A DNA stretch of 64,000 bases. Source: Ceratodon purpureus. Lineage: Eukaryota; Streptophyta; Bryopsida; Pseudoditrichales; Ditrichaceae. The notes under the pieces are model-generated. The model was not told the origin of the DNA. It saw nothing but the letters and a program-made list of their open reading frames with translations, and ran no database searches. The translations under genes were made by a program, and so were the position numbers. Location: the NCBI GenBank assembly GCA_014871385.1, contig CM026428.1, positions 5,601,356 through 5,665,355 on the forward strand, given 5' to 3'. Of the stretch, positions 50,001-61,521 are shown one piece after another (the first letter of the stretch is position 1; the number at the start of each line of letters is the position of its first letter).

Positions 50001-50142
50001 AATATTCAAACATTCAGTACCCTTGATGTTCCCAGAACCTGAGATTGGTTGCACTATCTTAGAGAGCGCTTTGCCGCCGACACAGGGGCGCCACAAGTCT
50101 ATAATGTGGTCGTCGAGGCATCTAGTGTCTTTCAAACCGTAG
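47098..50142 (+). CDS. CACTA TNPA/TNP1-like protein (Transposase_24 and Transposase_23-like regions)
   Basis: Five exons, 47098-47316, 47443-48444, 48571-48762, 48897-49215 and 49322-50142, splice in phase to 850 aa from the ATG at 47098. Residues about 200-300 resemble the Ptta/En/Spm (Transposase_24) region: WSLATIQRELDEMF, VREDVLTEYIAGFISNDRSK, WKKYWTEN, then AFVMLDKYWRSDAGKRESEI. A predicted coiled coil follows in exon 4 (RMEVLENRLINCEDSNLAMG). The C-terminal 110 residues (VSVGKLVWILHEQFPLIVVA, LGVQCSEGHQWIMVQRIFK, ending IMWSSRHLV) match the layout of the TNP1/En-Spm domain. In En/Spm the TNPA product binds subterminal motifs and assists excision. It is divergent from the transposase. 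Between these parts are long Pro/Ser-rich linkers. Confidence 0.82.
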
Positions 50143-50509
50143 AGCAATCTACATGTACACGGGACGTCTGCAACGATTACTCTCGTTGCACTTCGTTTTT
50201 AACCATACATTGAAATAGATTTTCCCAATTTATTGGACCATTTCCTTATATAAGACTGACTGCATCTTCTAAAATTGGATCCTCCAATTTTGGAATCACG
50301 CTTGAACAATGTCTGTGATGTATTTTAAACCTGCACATCAAATATATGTTACTGACTCCCGAATGAGCGCCTCCTATTTCGGAAACTGTTAATAGTCACA
50401 TGCATACTTGCATTTGAATCGCCATCCCTAACCCTATTCCTATGCACCCTAAATCCAAAAAAAAATAAAAACCCTAAATGCGACACAACCTACACCCTAA
50501 ACACGACTA

Positions 50510-50710
50510 CTTCCGGATATCCACCAACAAATTAGATCCGGGTATAATGTCCGGTTATAAGAAGTTTCTCAATCCACATAAGTGTTCCGGATACTACGAC
50601 GGTCATAAATATGGCCCAAGTATACCCTGCGGTGATGGACATATATACACATCCAGTATACCCGGGTTCCGTTTGCACCAGAACATACCACTCTCTGTAC
50701 CCGGAACCTG
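50510..50710. promoter_or_regulatory. Right subterminal CCGG(G/A)TAT motif cluster
   Basis: CCGGATAT (50513), CCGGGTATA (50538), CCGGTTATA (50551), CCGGATAC (50587), TATACCCGGG (50658, inverted) and TACCCGG (about 50698) crowd into 200 bp, about 300-500 bp from the right terminus. Both orientations occur. These are the likely binding sites for the element's TNPA-like protein. Confidence 0.6.
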
Positions 50711-51474
50711 TAAGGACCGCTCCTGCTTACGTCACATAGTTCGCACAAGGGTATAAACCCATCCGACCGCGTCGCAGTCACGCCACATTGACCACTTCAC
50801 GCGTTCCCGCAACGGATGAATTCAATAATGGATTCGAGATCACGAATTTCGAGGCTCCCCAATAGCCACTGTGCACTTTCTGAATCACGGTCCACTGACT
50901 TGCCGGGTTACACCAGCCGCACTGTCGCAGTATGCCAACGTGTTTACACCAACCCCTAGTGTACTCCGCGGTGTAAATGCTGGTGTTTGCGAACCACTTC
51001 TCCACTAGTGCATATACCGCAGTTTGGGCAATTTTCGGCAGATTTTGAGAATAAATGAGCACATACCGCAGTTTGGGCAATTTTGGGCAGATTTCAAATA
51101 GTGTTTTCAAACTTTGACCGCAAATATCTCCTAAAGTATGAGGAATCTTGAAGCATGAAATGACTTTTCGGAAAGGTGTGGAGAAACTCTACAACATGCA
51201 AAAGGTTTGAACTGTATGCAAGCTAAATATAGTAAATGAGAGGCTGACCAGACCCCAAACGACCCGATTCGGGCTCTTTTCCAATTTAGGGGTTAATATT
51301 TTTGACTATTGAATGCATTTAATTGTTTGCAACCGTATCCTTTTCGCAACCTTGTTCGCTGTACTTATGGCCTGCTGGATTTGATTGTTTAGACCAGCTT
51401 TTGAGGAGGACAACCATAATGACAAAAATGCAATTAGTTTTTTTGCCGTCTTCGATGCAATTTAGCTTCTTACC

Positions 51475-52266
51475 TTAACCCTTTAACGCCGATGAGTGTG
51501 TCCGACGGAAACTTGTTTTCTTATGATTTTTGCGTTTGATGAAATTTTGATGAAATTTGAATACTTTATTTAAGTACCCAACTTTACAAAATTAAACTCA
51601 AATCATGACTTCAACTGTTGCAAGAAGTTGCACAAACATCCAACGATTGATTGAAATAATTATAATGCTCAAAGCAGCCGTATACTAGTAGTGAAATTTG
51701 TGAACCTTGGAGGATGTACTACCTTAATCATCAATAAATTCTTGCAAAAATTATTTTACTCTAAATGGACTTGGCTCACTTGTGCACTATGTCAATAGTT
51801 TTGCATTGACATATCATATGTGAAAAAAAGCTCCATACGTGATTGTTTTACATAAGTATGCTTGAAATTGTACAAAAAATGTTCCAAAATTATATGGATC
51901 AAACGAGAAGTTTTGAAGATAAGAAGAGAGATCAATACTCACCAAAAAATGAAGAATGTATTGAAAAGAGATTATGATTAAAATTTTAAAATAAGATCAA
52001 TGTCCATATGTTGTGAAATATAATATAATATATTTTATCGTATTCATTATATTTTGGGGTATTTGATGTATTTTGAGTTGTATTCGTAAGTGTTACAAGA
52101 GTTATACAACTCCAAATTATGATCAGATGATTGGAAACTGTTCATATAAGATTTAGGTGTATTTGTTCAAACAACCTCAAAGGTCAATTTGCAATGAATT
52201 TGATGTAAATTGAGGTGAAGGACGTGAAACGACCCACTCTAGGCCTCCTCGGCGTTAAAAGGTTAA
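51475..52266. mobile_element. TTAA-bounded inverted-repeat element, family B
   Basis: The left end reads TTAACCCTTTAACGCCGATG and the right end, read inward, TTAACCTTTTAACGCCGAGG; 18 of 20 match. The element is 792 bp, AT-rich and non-coding. Its ends differ from the TTAACCCCTAAAG family but share the TTAA-CC start. Confidence 0.72.
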
Positions 52267-53223
52267 CTCCTAAATGTTCCGAATGTAAGAAAACGATATT
52301 TTGGATGGCAAGCACAAACTTTAAATAGCCATAACTAATTCATCCAAAGTTTGTTTTGGATAAAATTACTTGAATCTCAAATCAAGTCTACTTTGTGTGG
52401 TAAATATTGCAACCCATACAATGAATTATGAATCAATGGCATTCATTTTAGTTCAGGCAACTCTTGTTTTTGAGTTTTCAAGCATGGGGCATGTTTTACC
52501 ATTGCTAGCCAATTATGTGAAATCCAATCTTGTTTTTCATGAAGATGAAATCCAACAACCTTGTAGTTACAAGATTTTTAATTTTAATGATTTTGGTATT
52601 GGATTTGCATTTGGAGTTGTTCCTATGCCGAAAAAGTTGAAAGAATTCTTTGTTTTTGAGGAGTTATTTCTCCTTCATCCACTTTGGATTTCTACTTTGT
52701 TTGTTGGCTTGAATTCCAACCTTGGATCTAATTTATAATGTGGTACTAACCTTAGCTTCATCCAAAATGTGAGGAATACATAATATGCATTTTGGTGCAA
52801 GGGGTCTAGTTTTAGTCTCTTTTTCCTTTGTAAATTTTTAGGCGGTTTTCACCATTGCAAAGCCATTATTTTATGCAAATAAAATTTTCACATGTTTTTT
52901 ATTTTGATGTTTGTTTTCTTGTTGAAGGATGTAATCGAGATGAAGGTGCACACCTTTCTTTTTCATTGCAATAAGTCTATTGGTAGCATTTTCACTTCAA
53001 AGTGAAAAAGATAAAATTTTGTGATTTGTAATAGTACTAATACGTTACGATCTTCCAATCTATGAGGCCTCTTGACTCAAAATTTGGCCCTCATAACCTA
53101 AAATAAGTATATTACAAGATTGTACAGTTGAGATTTGAGTAAATTACCTTCATTTCCATATGTGACACTTTCTTTGAAAATGTGTTTTTTCGGTTAAAAT
53201 AGATTGGGATGTTTGGGGATTAA
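52263..53223. mobile_element. Possible third TTAA element (contains dispersed repeat family A, copy 2)
   Basis: Immediately after the family-B right end, TTAACTCCTAAATGTTCC begins; an imperfect inverted partner (GGGATGTTTGGGGATTAA) ends at about 53223, with about 11 of 18 matching. The interior from 52300 to 53215 is diverged but collinear with 25690-27170. No coding capacity beyond a 122-codon AT-rich frame without recognisable domain. Confidence 0.45.
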
Positions 53224-53391
53224 TCACTCTATGGTTCTTATTATGCATAGACATGCAACTATATTTGACTATTGAACAATAGTTTATTGTCTACAAATAG
53301 CCATATATGGAAAGAAGTAGGATATTTCAGATTATCTATGCATATGATTTAGATTAAAGGATATTGTTCATACTATAGAATTTAACCCCTA

Positions 53392-54235
53392 ATGTCGTAA
53401 GGCCTAAAAACTACCAAAAAGCCTCAAATTAGCCCTCTTTCATTGCAAGGTGGAAATTTTTAACTTGTGACAAATTTTTGAGTATGTAACCGTAGGATCT
53501 AGTACCTAACTTGTATGCGTTTGTGTATACCAAATCTGAGATTTAAATTCCTCCCCAATCGTGAGATCGTAATGTTCAAAGTTGAAAAAAAAGTTTTTAT
53601 CCCTTGTTACATGTTGGGTTAAAAGTATTTTGTGAGCCAAAAAAACCAATTTGAAGAGTTTTTTTGAATTGCGTCTCTTCAATGCCTTGTTCCTAAGTGA
53701 GCTAGGATTACTTCCATATAATTTTTACCCTTAATAGGACCTATAAAACCTATAGAAATGCTTGATTTTTAGCATGGAGGTATGCTGAAATTCAAATACA
53801 AAGGCCGATCTTTGACAATAAAAAAGGCATGTGAAATAATATCGGATTGGAAATCCGAACGGTGAGATGATGCCTTAGAACCTTATTTACACACTCAAAA
53901 AATCAAAAATTGAAAAAAAAGTAAGATTTCAAATTTTGTTGAATTTTTGAAGTTCCTGCTATCTAATTGATTTTGGGCAGATTTTGAGAAAAAATAAGCA
54001 TATACTGCAGTTTGGGCAGTTTTGGGCAGTTTTCAAATAGTGTTTTCAAACTTTGACCGTGAATATCTCCTAAAGTATGAGGAATTCTGAAGCGTGAAAT
54101 GACTTTTTGGAAAGGAATGGGAAAACTCCACAATCCGCAAAAAGTTTAAACTTCATGTGATCTATATTTAGTAACTGTGAGCCTGACCAAAGTCGAAACG
54201 ACCCTGTTAGGGCTCTTTTGGACATTAGGGGTTAA
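53392..54235. mobile_element. TTAA-bounded inverted-repeat element, copy 3
   Basis: Starts TTAACCCCTAATGTCGTAAG and ends GACATTAGGGGTTAA; 844 bp. The interior is collinear with the copies at 29302-30150 and 36305-51296 but more diverged. Non-coding. Confidence 0.78.
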
Positions 54236-55045
54236 TTGCATCTATGCATGTGGTTTGGTTGGAATGATATCTTTCTTACCAGGTCAATTCCAAGGTTATT
54301 CTACTTATCAAGCTATTGTCCCTGTTTTCCAGCCTTGGATATATACAATAAAGGAGGACGAACATCGACAATGACAAGAGGCTATCTTATTAATACCAAG
54401 ATTATAGTAGCGTAATGTAGTTAGAGATAGTTTGTATATAGTTTTTATTATAATGATTATTGTCAGTGAAGCCCCTTTCATGACACCCGATAGGATGATA
54501 ATTTAGAACAATTTTTTGTCCAAAATGTTTCGAGTACAATGACACCATGGCAATACAAAGATACTCAATTAATTCAAGTGTTCGTTAACCATTTATGTAT
54601 GAGTGTTTAGTATATATAGTATTGTTCACTATGAAGATATAGTGCAACTATACATGTATTAAAATCATTATATATATAATACTAATGTATATTTCTTTTT
54701 CAGAGTACAATTGAGCAAATTGCAATGGAAACTTATTTCCAAAATAATAGTAGTTGAAAATAATTTGCAAATTGATAAATTTTTCTAGAGGTTTTAGATT
54801 GCCTTAAAGTTTTTTCTAATATCAAAAGTTAGTCATTCATTTCCACATCATCTCACATAAAATGATGAGCAAAAACCGCACTTGTTCATGAGCGGTTTTG
54901 CCGAATACCGTGTTCTTGGTCTAATCTCAAAAAAAAGATTAGAATCCAAGATCAACGGTTGATTTTTTTCCAAGACTATACCATACAAGTACGGAACAGT
55001 ATCGTACAAGTGGATTCTGCATAGTATTGACCTCTGAGGAGAAAT
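54236..55045. other. AT-rich spacer before the tandem array
   Basis: No recognisable gene or transposon end. A 65-codon open frame crossing the right edge of copy 3 (54177-54374) is not supported. Confidence 0.5.
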
Positions 55046-58000
55046 AAAATATTACACTGGAAACGGTTTCCAGTGGAAGAAAACTAGCAGGATTTCTCAT
55101 GTCACTTTGGGGTTAACCTCTTCAATGTTTTACTTCTTACCTATGTAATGTCACACCTCCTTCAACTTGCTAAGGTGACCACCAACCACCGTGGTGGATC
55201 ATAATCTATAATGATATAAGATGTAGTATTATTGTTTTTAAATATTAATACTAAATCATTACTTTTGATTTTACCTAAAACTGACAAGTTATGATTTTTG
55301 TGATCGAAATGGTTTCTTGTAGAAACCCATGGAAACTTTATGAGTTACTGAGGTTTCAACTTCAAATATCCACATCTAACCAATAAAACATTACAGAAAG
55401 TGGTTAGGTGCGACATTTATTTGCTATTGTATGTGTCCAATAGTTTTGAACAAGTTATTGTCAAATTTGACTTTATATATTGAAATTTGAGAAGTACACA
55501 TTACTTTTAACCAATCACACACCGACATGTATCACATTTTCCCTTGAAATAATTAGTGATGTATGAAATTGAGGGAAAAATTGGATACTTAACATTTTGG
55601 CTTTTAAGAATCTTTAGGGGTTAAACTATATTTTTATGACACATATTACACTAGGCCAATTTATGCTAAATAGTAGGCATATACTCTTCCTCAACTACAA
55701 CTATTCGATAACACCAAAAAATATTATTCATCTTCATTTGTTTTTTTTTTTTTTTTTTTTTTTCATTTTTATTATTATTTTTCTTTTCTTTTATGTATTT
55801 CCTTTCACTGCAAAAGGAAAAAATATACAGTCTTGTTAAGGTTATCCTAAATGTAGCCCAAACACAAGGTGAGTAGCCTCTCTTATATCAAAAGAGGTCA
55901 TGGCACCACGGAAAGAGAAACCATGCTCCACACAAATTATAAAGAGAGCATGAGATCCAAATATTCACCAAAAGTGAGCATGACTTCACTCTGGGGTTTT
56001 AGTTTGGAGCAAGTAACATCTCAAAAAAATTAAGAATCAATTTCATGTGACATGTTTCCTAATTGAGAGACCATTTACAATCATCCCTCTTTTGTTGCCT
56101 ACTTTGATTTAGTAGTTAAACTTTTGTTTATCTCAAAAACACAAGAGAAAGGATCATAGAGAGAATCAACCATTGAGAATGTGCGGAATTATGAGAATTT
56201 CTTAAATGCGGGGAATAGGCATGTTCACCTCAATTGTTGATTGTTGGGTAGTTCAACCTTCTAATCTCTTATATGAGTCATCCGTTCCGCGGTTTCAATC
56301 CCTACCTTAGGCCTACTTTATACACAATCTGGAGCTAGCCAGAGAGTGGGTCGGATTCAACGTTTTTCCAACCCCCAATTTGGCCCAAAGTTTAGATCCA
56401 AGTTGGGATTTCGGGACATGGGAAACCTTGTCTCAATTACATCATTAAGGGCCAAACATTTTAGCTCCAAAATATTACACTGGAAACGGTTTCCAGTGGA
56501 AGAAAACTAGCAGGATTTCTCATGTCACTTTGGGGTTAACCTCTTCAATGTTTTACTTCTTACCTATGTAATGTCACACCTCCTTCAACTTGCTAAGGTG
56601 ACCACCAACCACCGTGGTGGATCATAATCTATAATGATATAAGATGTAGTATTATTGTTTTTAAATATTAATACTAAATCATTACTTTTGATTTTACCTA
56701 AAACTGACAAGTTATGATTTTTGTGATCGAAATGGTTTCTTGTAGAAACCCATGGAAACTTTATGAGTTACTGAGGTTTCAACTTCAAATATCCACATCT
56801 AACCAATAAAACATTACAGAAAGTGGTTAGGTGCGACATTTATTTGCTATTGTATGTGTCCAATAGTTTTGAACAAGTTATTGTCAAATTTGACTTTATA
56901 TATTGAAATTTGAGAAGTACACATTACTTTTAACCAATCACACACCGACATGTATCACATTTTCCCTTGAAATAATTAGTGATGTATGAAATTGAGGGAA
57001 AAATTGGATACTTAACATTTTGGCTTTTAAGAATCTTTAGGGGTTAAACTATATTTTTATGACACATATTACACTAGGCCAATTTATGCTAAATAGTAGG
57101 CATATACTCTTCCTCAACTACAACTATTCGATAACACCAAAAAATATTATTCATCTTCATTTGTTTTTTTTTTTTTTTTTTTTTTTCATTTTTATTATTA
57201 TTTTTCTTTTCTTTTATGTATTTCCTTTCACTGCAAAAGGAAAAAATATACAGTCTTGTTAAGGTTATCCTAAATGTAGCCCAAACACAAGGTGAGTAGC
57301 CTCTCTTATATCAAAAGAGGTCATGGCACCACGGAAAGAGAAACCATGCTCCACACAAATTATAAAGAGAGCATGAGATCCAAATATTCACCAAAAGTGA
57401 GCATGACTTCACTCTGGGGTTTTAGTTTGGAGCAAGTAACATCTCAAAAAAATTAAGAATCAATTTCATGTGACATGTTTCCTAATTGAGAGACCATTTA
57501 CAATCATCCCTCTTTTGTTGCCTACTTTGATTTAGTAGTTAAACTTTTGTTTATCTCAAAAACACAAGAGAAAGGATCATAGAGAGAATCAACCATTGAG
57601 AATGTGCGGAATTATGAGAATTTCTTAAATGCGGGGAATAGGCATGTTCACCTCAATTGTTGATTGTTGGGTAGTTCAACCTTCTAATCTCTTATATGAG
57701 TCATCCGTTCCGCGGTTTCAATCCCTACCTTAGGCCTACTTTATACACAATCTGGAGCTAGCCAGAGAGTGGGTCGGATTCAACGTTTTTCCAACCCCCA
57801 ATTTGGCCCAAAGTTTAGATCCAAGTTGGGATTTCGGGACATGGGAAACCTTGTCTCAATTACATCATTAAGGGCCAAACATTTTAGCTCCAAAATATTA
57901 CACTGGAAACGGTTTCCAGTGGAAGAAAACTAGCAGGATTTCTCATGTCACTTTGGGGTTAACCTCTTCAATGTTTTACTTCTTACCTATGTAATGTCAC

Positions 58001-60740
58001 ACCTCCTTCAACTTGCTAAGGTGACCACCAACCACCGTGGTGGATCATAATCTATAATGATATAAGATGTAGTATTATTGTTTTTAAATATTAATACTAA
58101 ATCATTACTTTTGATTTTACCTAAAACTGACAAGTTATGATTTTTGTGATCGAAATGGTTTCTTGTAGAAACCCATGGAAACTTTATGAGTTACTGAGGT
58201 TTCAACTTCAAATATCCACATCTAACCAATAAAACATTACAGAAAGTGGTTAGGTGCGACATTTATTTGCTATTGTATGTGTCCAATAGTTTTGAACAAG
58301 TTATTGTCAAATTTGACTTTATATATTGAAATTTGAGAAGTACACATTACTTTTAACCAATCACACACCGACATGTATCACATTTTCCCTTGAAATAATT
58401 AGTGATGTATGAAATTGAGGGAAAAATTGGATACTTAACATTTTGGCTTTTAAGAATCTTTAGGGGTTAAACTATATTTTTATGACACATATTACACTAG
58501 GCCAATTTATGCTAAATAGTAGGCATATACTCTTCCTCAACTACAACTATTCGATAACACCAAAAAATATTATTCATCTTCATTTGTTTTTTTTTTTTTT
58601 TTTTTTTTTCATTTTTATTATTATTTTTCTTTTCTTTTATGTATTTCCTTTCACTGCAAAAGGAAAAAATATACAGTCTTGTTAAGGTTATCCTAAATGT
58701 AGCCCAAACACAAGGTGAGTAGCCTCTCTTATATCAAAAGAGGTCATGGCACCACGGAAAGAGAAACCATGCTCCACACAAATTATAAAGAGAGCATGAG
58801 ATCCAAATATTCACCAAAAGTGAGCATGACTTCACTCTGGGGTTTTAGTTTGGAGCAAGTAACATCTCAAAAAAATTAAGAATCAATTTCATGTGACATG
58901 TTTCCTAATTGAGAGACCATTTACAATCATCCCTCTTTTGTTGCCTACTTTGATTTAGTAGTTAAACTTTTGTTTATCTCAAAAACACAAGAGAAAGGAT
59001 CATAGAGAGAATCAACCATTGAGAATGTGCGGAATTATGAGAATTTCTTAAATGCGGGGAATAGGCATGTTCACCTCAATTGTTGATTGTTGGGTAGTTC
59101 AACCTTCTAATCTCTTATATGAGTCATCCGTTCCGCGGTTTCAATCCCTACCTTAGGCCTACTTTATACACAATCTGGAGCTAGCCAGAGAGTGGGTCGG
59201 ATTCAACGTTTTTCCAACCCCCAATTTGGCCCAAAGTTTAGATCCAAGTTGGGATTTCGGGACATGGGAAACCTTGTCTCAATTACATCATTAAGGGCCA
59301 AACATTTTAGCTCCAAAATATTACACTGGAAACGGTTTCCAGTGGAAGAAAACTAGCAGGATTTCTCATGTCACTTTGGGGTTAACCTCTTCAATGTTTT
59401 ACTTCTTACCTATGTAATGTCACACCTCCTTCAACTTGCTAAGGTGACCACCAACCACCGTGGTGGATCATAATCTATAATGATATAAGATGTAGTATTA
59501 TTGTTTTTAAATATTAATACTAAATCATTACTTTTGATTTTACCTAAAACTGACAAGTTATGATTTTTGTGATCGAAATGGTTTCTTGTAGAAACCCATG
59601 GAAACTTTATGAGTTACTGAGGTTTCAACTTCAAATATCCACATCTAACCAATAAAACATTACAGAAAGTGGTTAGGTGCGACATTTATTTGCTATTGTA
59701 TGTGTCCAATAGTTTTGAACAAGTTATTGTCAAATTTGACTTTATATATTGAAATTTGAGAAGTACACATTACTTTTAACCAATCACACACCGACATGTA
59801 TCACATTTTCCCTTGAAATAATTAGTGATGTATGAAATTGAGGGAAAAATTGGATACTTAACATTTTGGCTTTTAAGAATCTTTAGGGGTTAAACTATAT
59901 TTTTATGACACATATTACACTAGGCCAATTTATGCTAAATAGTAGGCATATACTCTTCCTCAACTACAACTATTCGATAACACCAAAAAATATTATTCAT
60001 CTTCATTTGTTTTTTTTTTTTTTTTTTTTTTTTTTCATTTTTATTATTATTTTTCTTTTCTTTTATGTATTTCCTTTCACTGCAAAAGGAAAAAATATAC
60101 AGTCTTGTTAAGGTTATCCCAAATGTAGCCCAAACACAAGGTGAGTAGCCTCTCTTATATCAAAAGAGGTCATGGCACCACGGAAAGAGAAACCATGCTC
60201 CACACAAATTATAAAGAGAGCATGAGATCCAAATATTCACCAAAAGTGAGCATGACTTCACTCTGGGGTTTTAGTTTGGAGCAAGTAACATCTCAAAAAA
60301 ATTAAGAATCAATTTCATGTGACATGTTTCCTAATTGAGAGACCATTTACAATCATCCCTCTTTTGTTGCCTACTTTGATTTAGTAGTTAAACTTTTGTT
60401 TATCTCAAAAACACAAGAGAAAGGATCATAGAGAGAATCAACCATTGAGAATGTGCGGAATTATGAGAATTTCTTAAATGCGGGGAATAGGCATGTTCAC
60501 CTCAATTGTTGATTGTTGGGTAGTTCAACCTTCTAATCTCTTATATGAGTCATCCGTTCCGCGGTTTCAATCCCTACCTTAGGCCTACTTTATACACAAT
60601 CTGGAGCTAGCCAGAGAGTGGGTCGGATTCAACGTTTTTCCAACCCCCAATTTGGCCCAAAGTTTAGATCCAAGTTGGGATTTCGGGACATGGGAAACCT
60701 TGTCTCAATTACATCATTAAGGGCCAAACATTTTAGCTCC
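55046..60740. repeat. Head-to-tail array of four 1,423-bp units
   Basis: Units start at 55046, 56469, 57892 and 59315; the first three are exactly 1,423 bp and the fourth 1,426 bp because its poly-T tract is 26 rather than 23 long. In the stretches I compared the units are identical apart from that and one C/T change near 60119. Each unit opens with a palindrome (CACTGGAAAC, one base, GTTTCCAGTG), so one sits at every junction, and contains a TTTAGGGGTTAA phrase like the right end of the TTAA elements. The longest open frame per unit is 67-68 codons and includes the poly-T; I regard it as non-coding. The final partial match ends after AAAAT near 60745. Confidence 0.95.
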
Positions 60741-61521
60741 AAAATAATGCTACATAGGATAAATTAAAATTCCGGTTGGGCCCTTGTATAAAAACCTTGG
60801 GCCCAATTTGAAAGAATCGAGCAATCTGTTCATTGAAATTTGAAGAGTTTGGGCCGACCCTTAATCCGGCCCCAAGTATAAACTGGCCCTTATTACGATC
60901 AACCCCCTGAAGGCCTCCTTGTGTAAAGCAGGAGATGGCTCCCTCCATTTCATAAGGAGAAGCTTCTTTGACATGGTTGCAAGTGTCATTTTTCTAGAAG
61001 TCACATGTTTTGAGAACATTCACATTTTGCATAAGATTGTTAAAGAAATGTAAGATTTTGCATGTAACGATTCATGAGCTCCAACGATTTTATGTAATCT
61101 TAACCCCTAAATATCCAAGCGACTAGAATCTGGTCGCCCAAAAAATGTCCCGAATGCTTCTTATCCTCAAAGGGTTATTCTGCTCATCTTCAACAAGTTA
61201 TCTTCCTCTTCTTCAAAACGTTAACATAAGACAGAAGCAATGCTCCTCACTCTATGAAGTATTATCATGCGTATGTAGTAAATGGCCATAACAACCTAGC
61301 ATACGGCAATCTAGCCAAAATCGTATCTGATCCACAAGTACTCACGAGTCAATCTCACGAAACAGGATTGAGAACGGAGGCTGACCACAAATGTGAGCAT
61401 GGCATGTCAGTTGCATGTCACATTTCGATATTACACAGGTTAAGTGTAAGCATATCGAACAAAAGAGAGCCTACTTCGCGCTATGGTAACCTACTATGGA
61501 CATCACGACCTGATTGCTATT
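60741..61521. other. Spacer between tandem array and TRAPPC11 fragment
   Basis: Contains phrases with GGGCCC and TGTAAAGC (about 60778-60930) like MITE debris elsewhere in the window, and one isolated TTAACCCCTAAATATCC end (61089). No gene is recognisable. Confidence 0.5.

Larger units (their letters stand above)
36921..51010. mobile_element. CACTA (En/Spm) transposon, apparently intact, 14,090 bp
   Basis: The ends are inverted: left CACTAGTGGAAAAC, right (read inward) CACTAGTGGAGAAG, both then running into GGTTCGCAAACACCAG; 28 of the first 31 bp match. A 3-bp duplication CAT flanks it (36918-36920, 51011-51013), as expected for CACTA elements. It carries a TNP2-type transposase gene (minus), a TNPA/TNP1-like gene (plus, divergent from it) and a third gene of unknown function (minus). 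Subterminal regions carry repeated CCGGGTATA-like motifs. All three genes assemble into open frames, so the insertion is probably recent and the element could be autonomous. Confidence 0.92.
36305..51296. mobile_element. TTAA-bounded element copy 2, split by the CACTA insertion
   Basis: The left end (TTAACCCCTAAAGTGGAA at 36305) and right end (AATTTAGGGGTTAA to 51296) belong to the family described at 29302. The interior runs collinear to 36920 and resumes at 51011. The intervening 14,090 bp is the CACTA transposon. Without it and one CAT, the element would be about 899 bp. Confidence 0.8.

Noticed and set aside
55046..55095. Palindrome plus CTAG at the start of each 1,423-bp unit as a Helitron 3' end
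   Set aside because: The hairpin and CTAG spacing fit, but the base after CTAG is C rather than T and no TC 5' end abuts it in the tandem, so a Helitron origin is not supported.
55636..60111. Four repeated 67-68-codon frames as a tandem gene family
   Set aside because: The frames run through a poly-T tract and their length changes with it. They have no recognisable domain and exist only because the unit is repeated.
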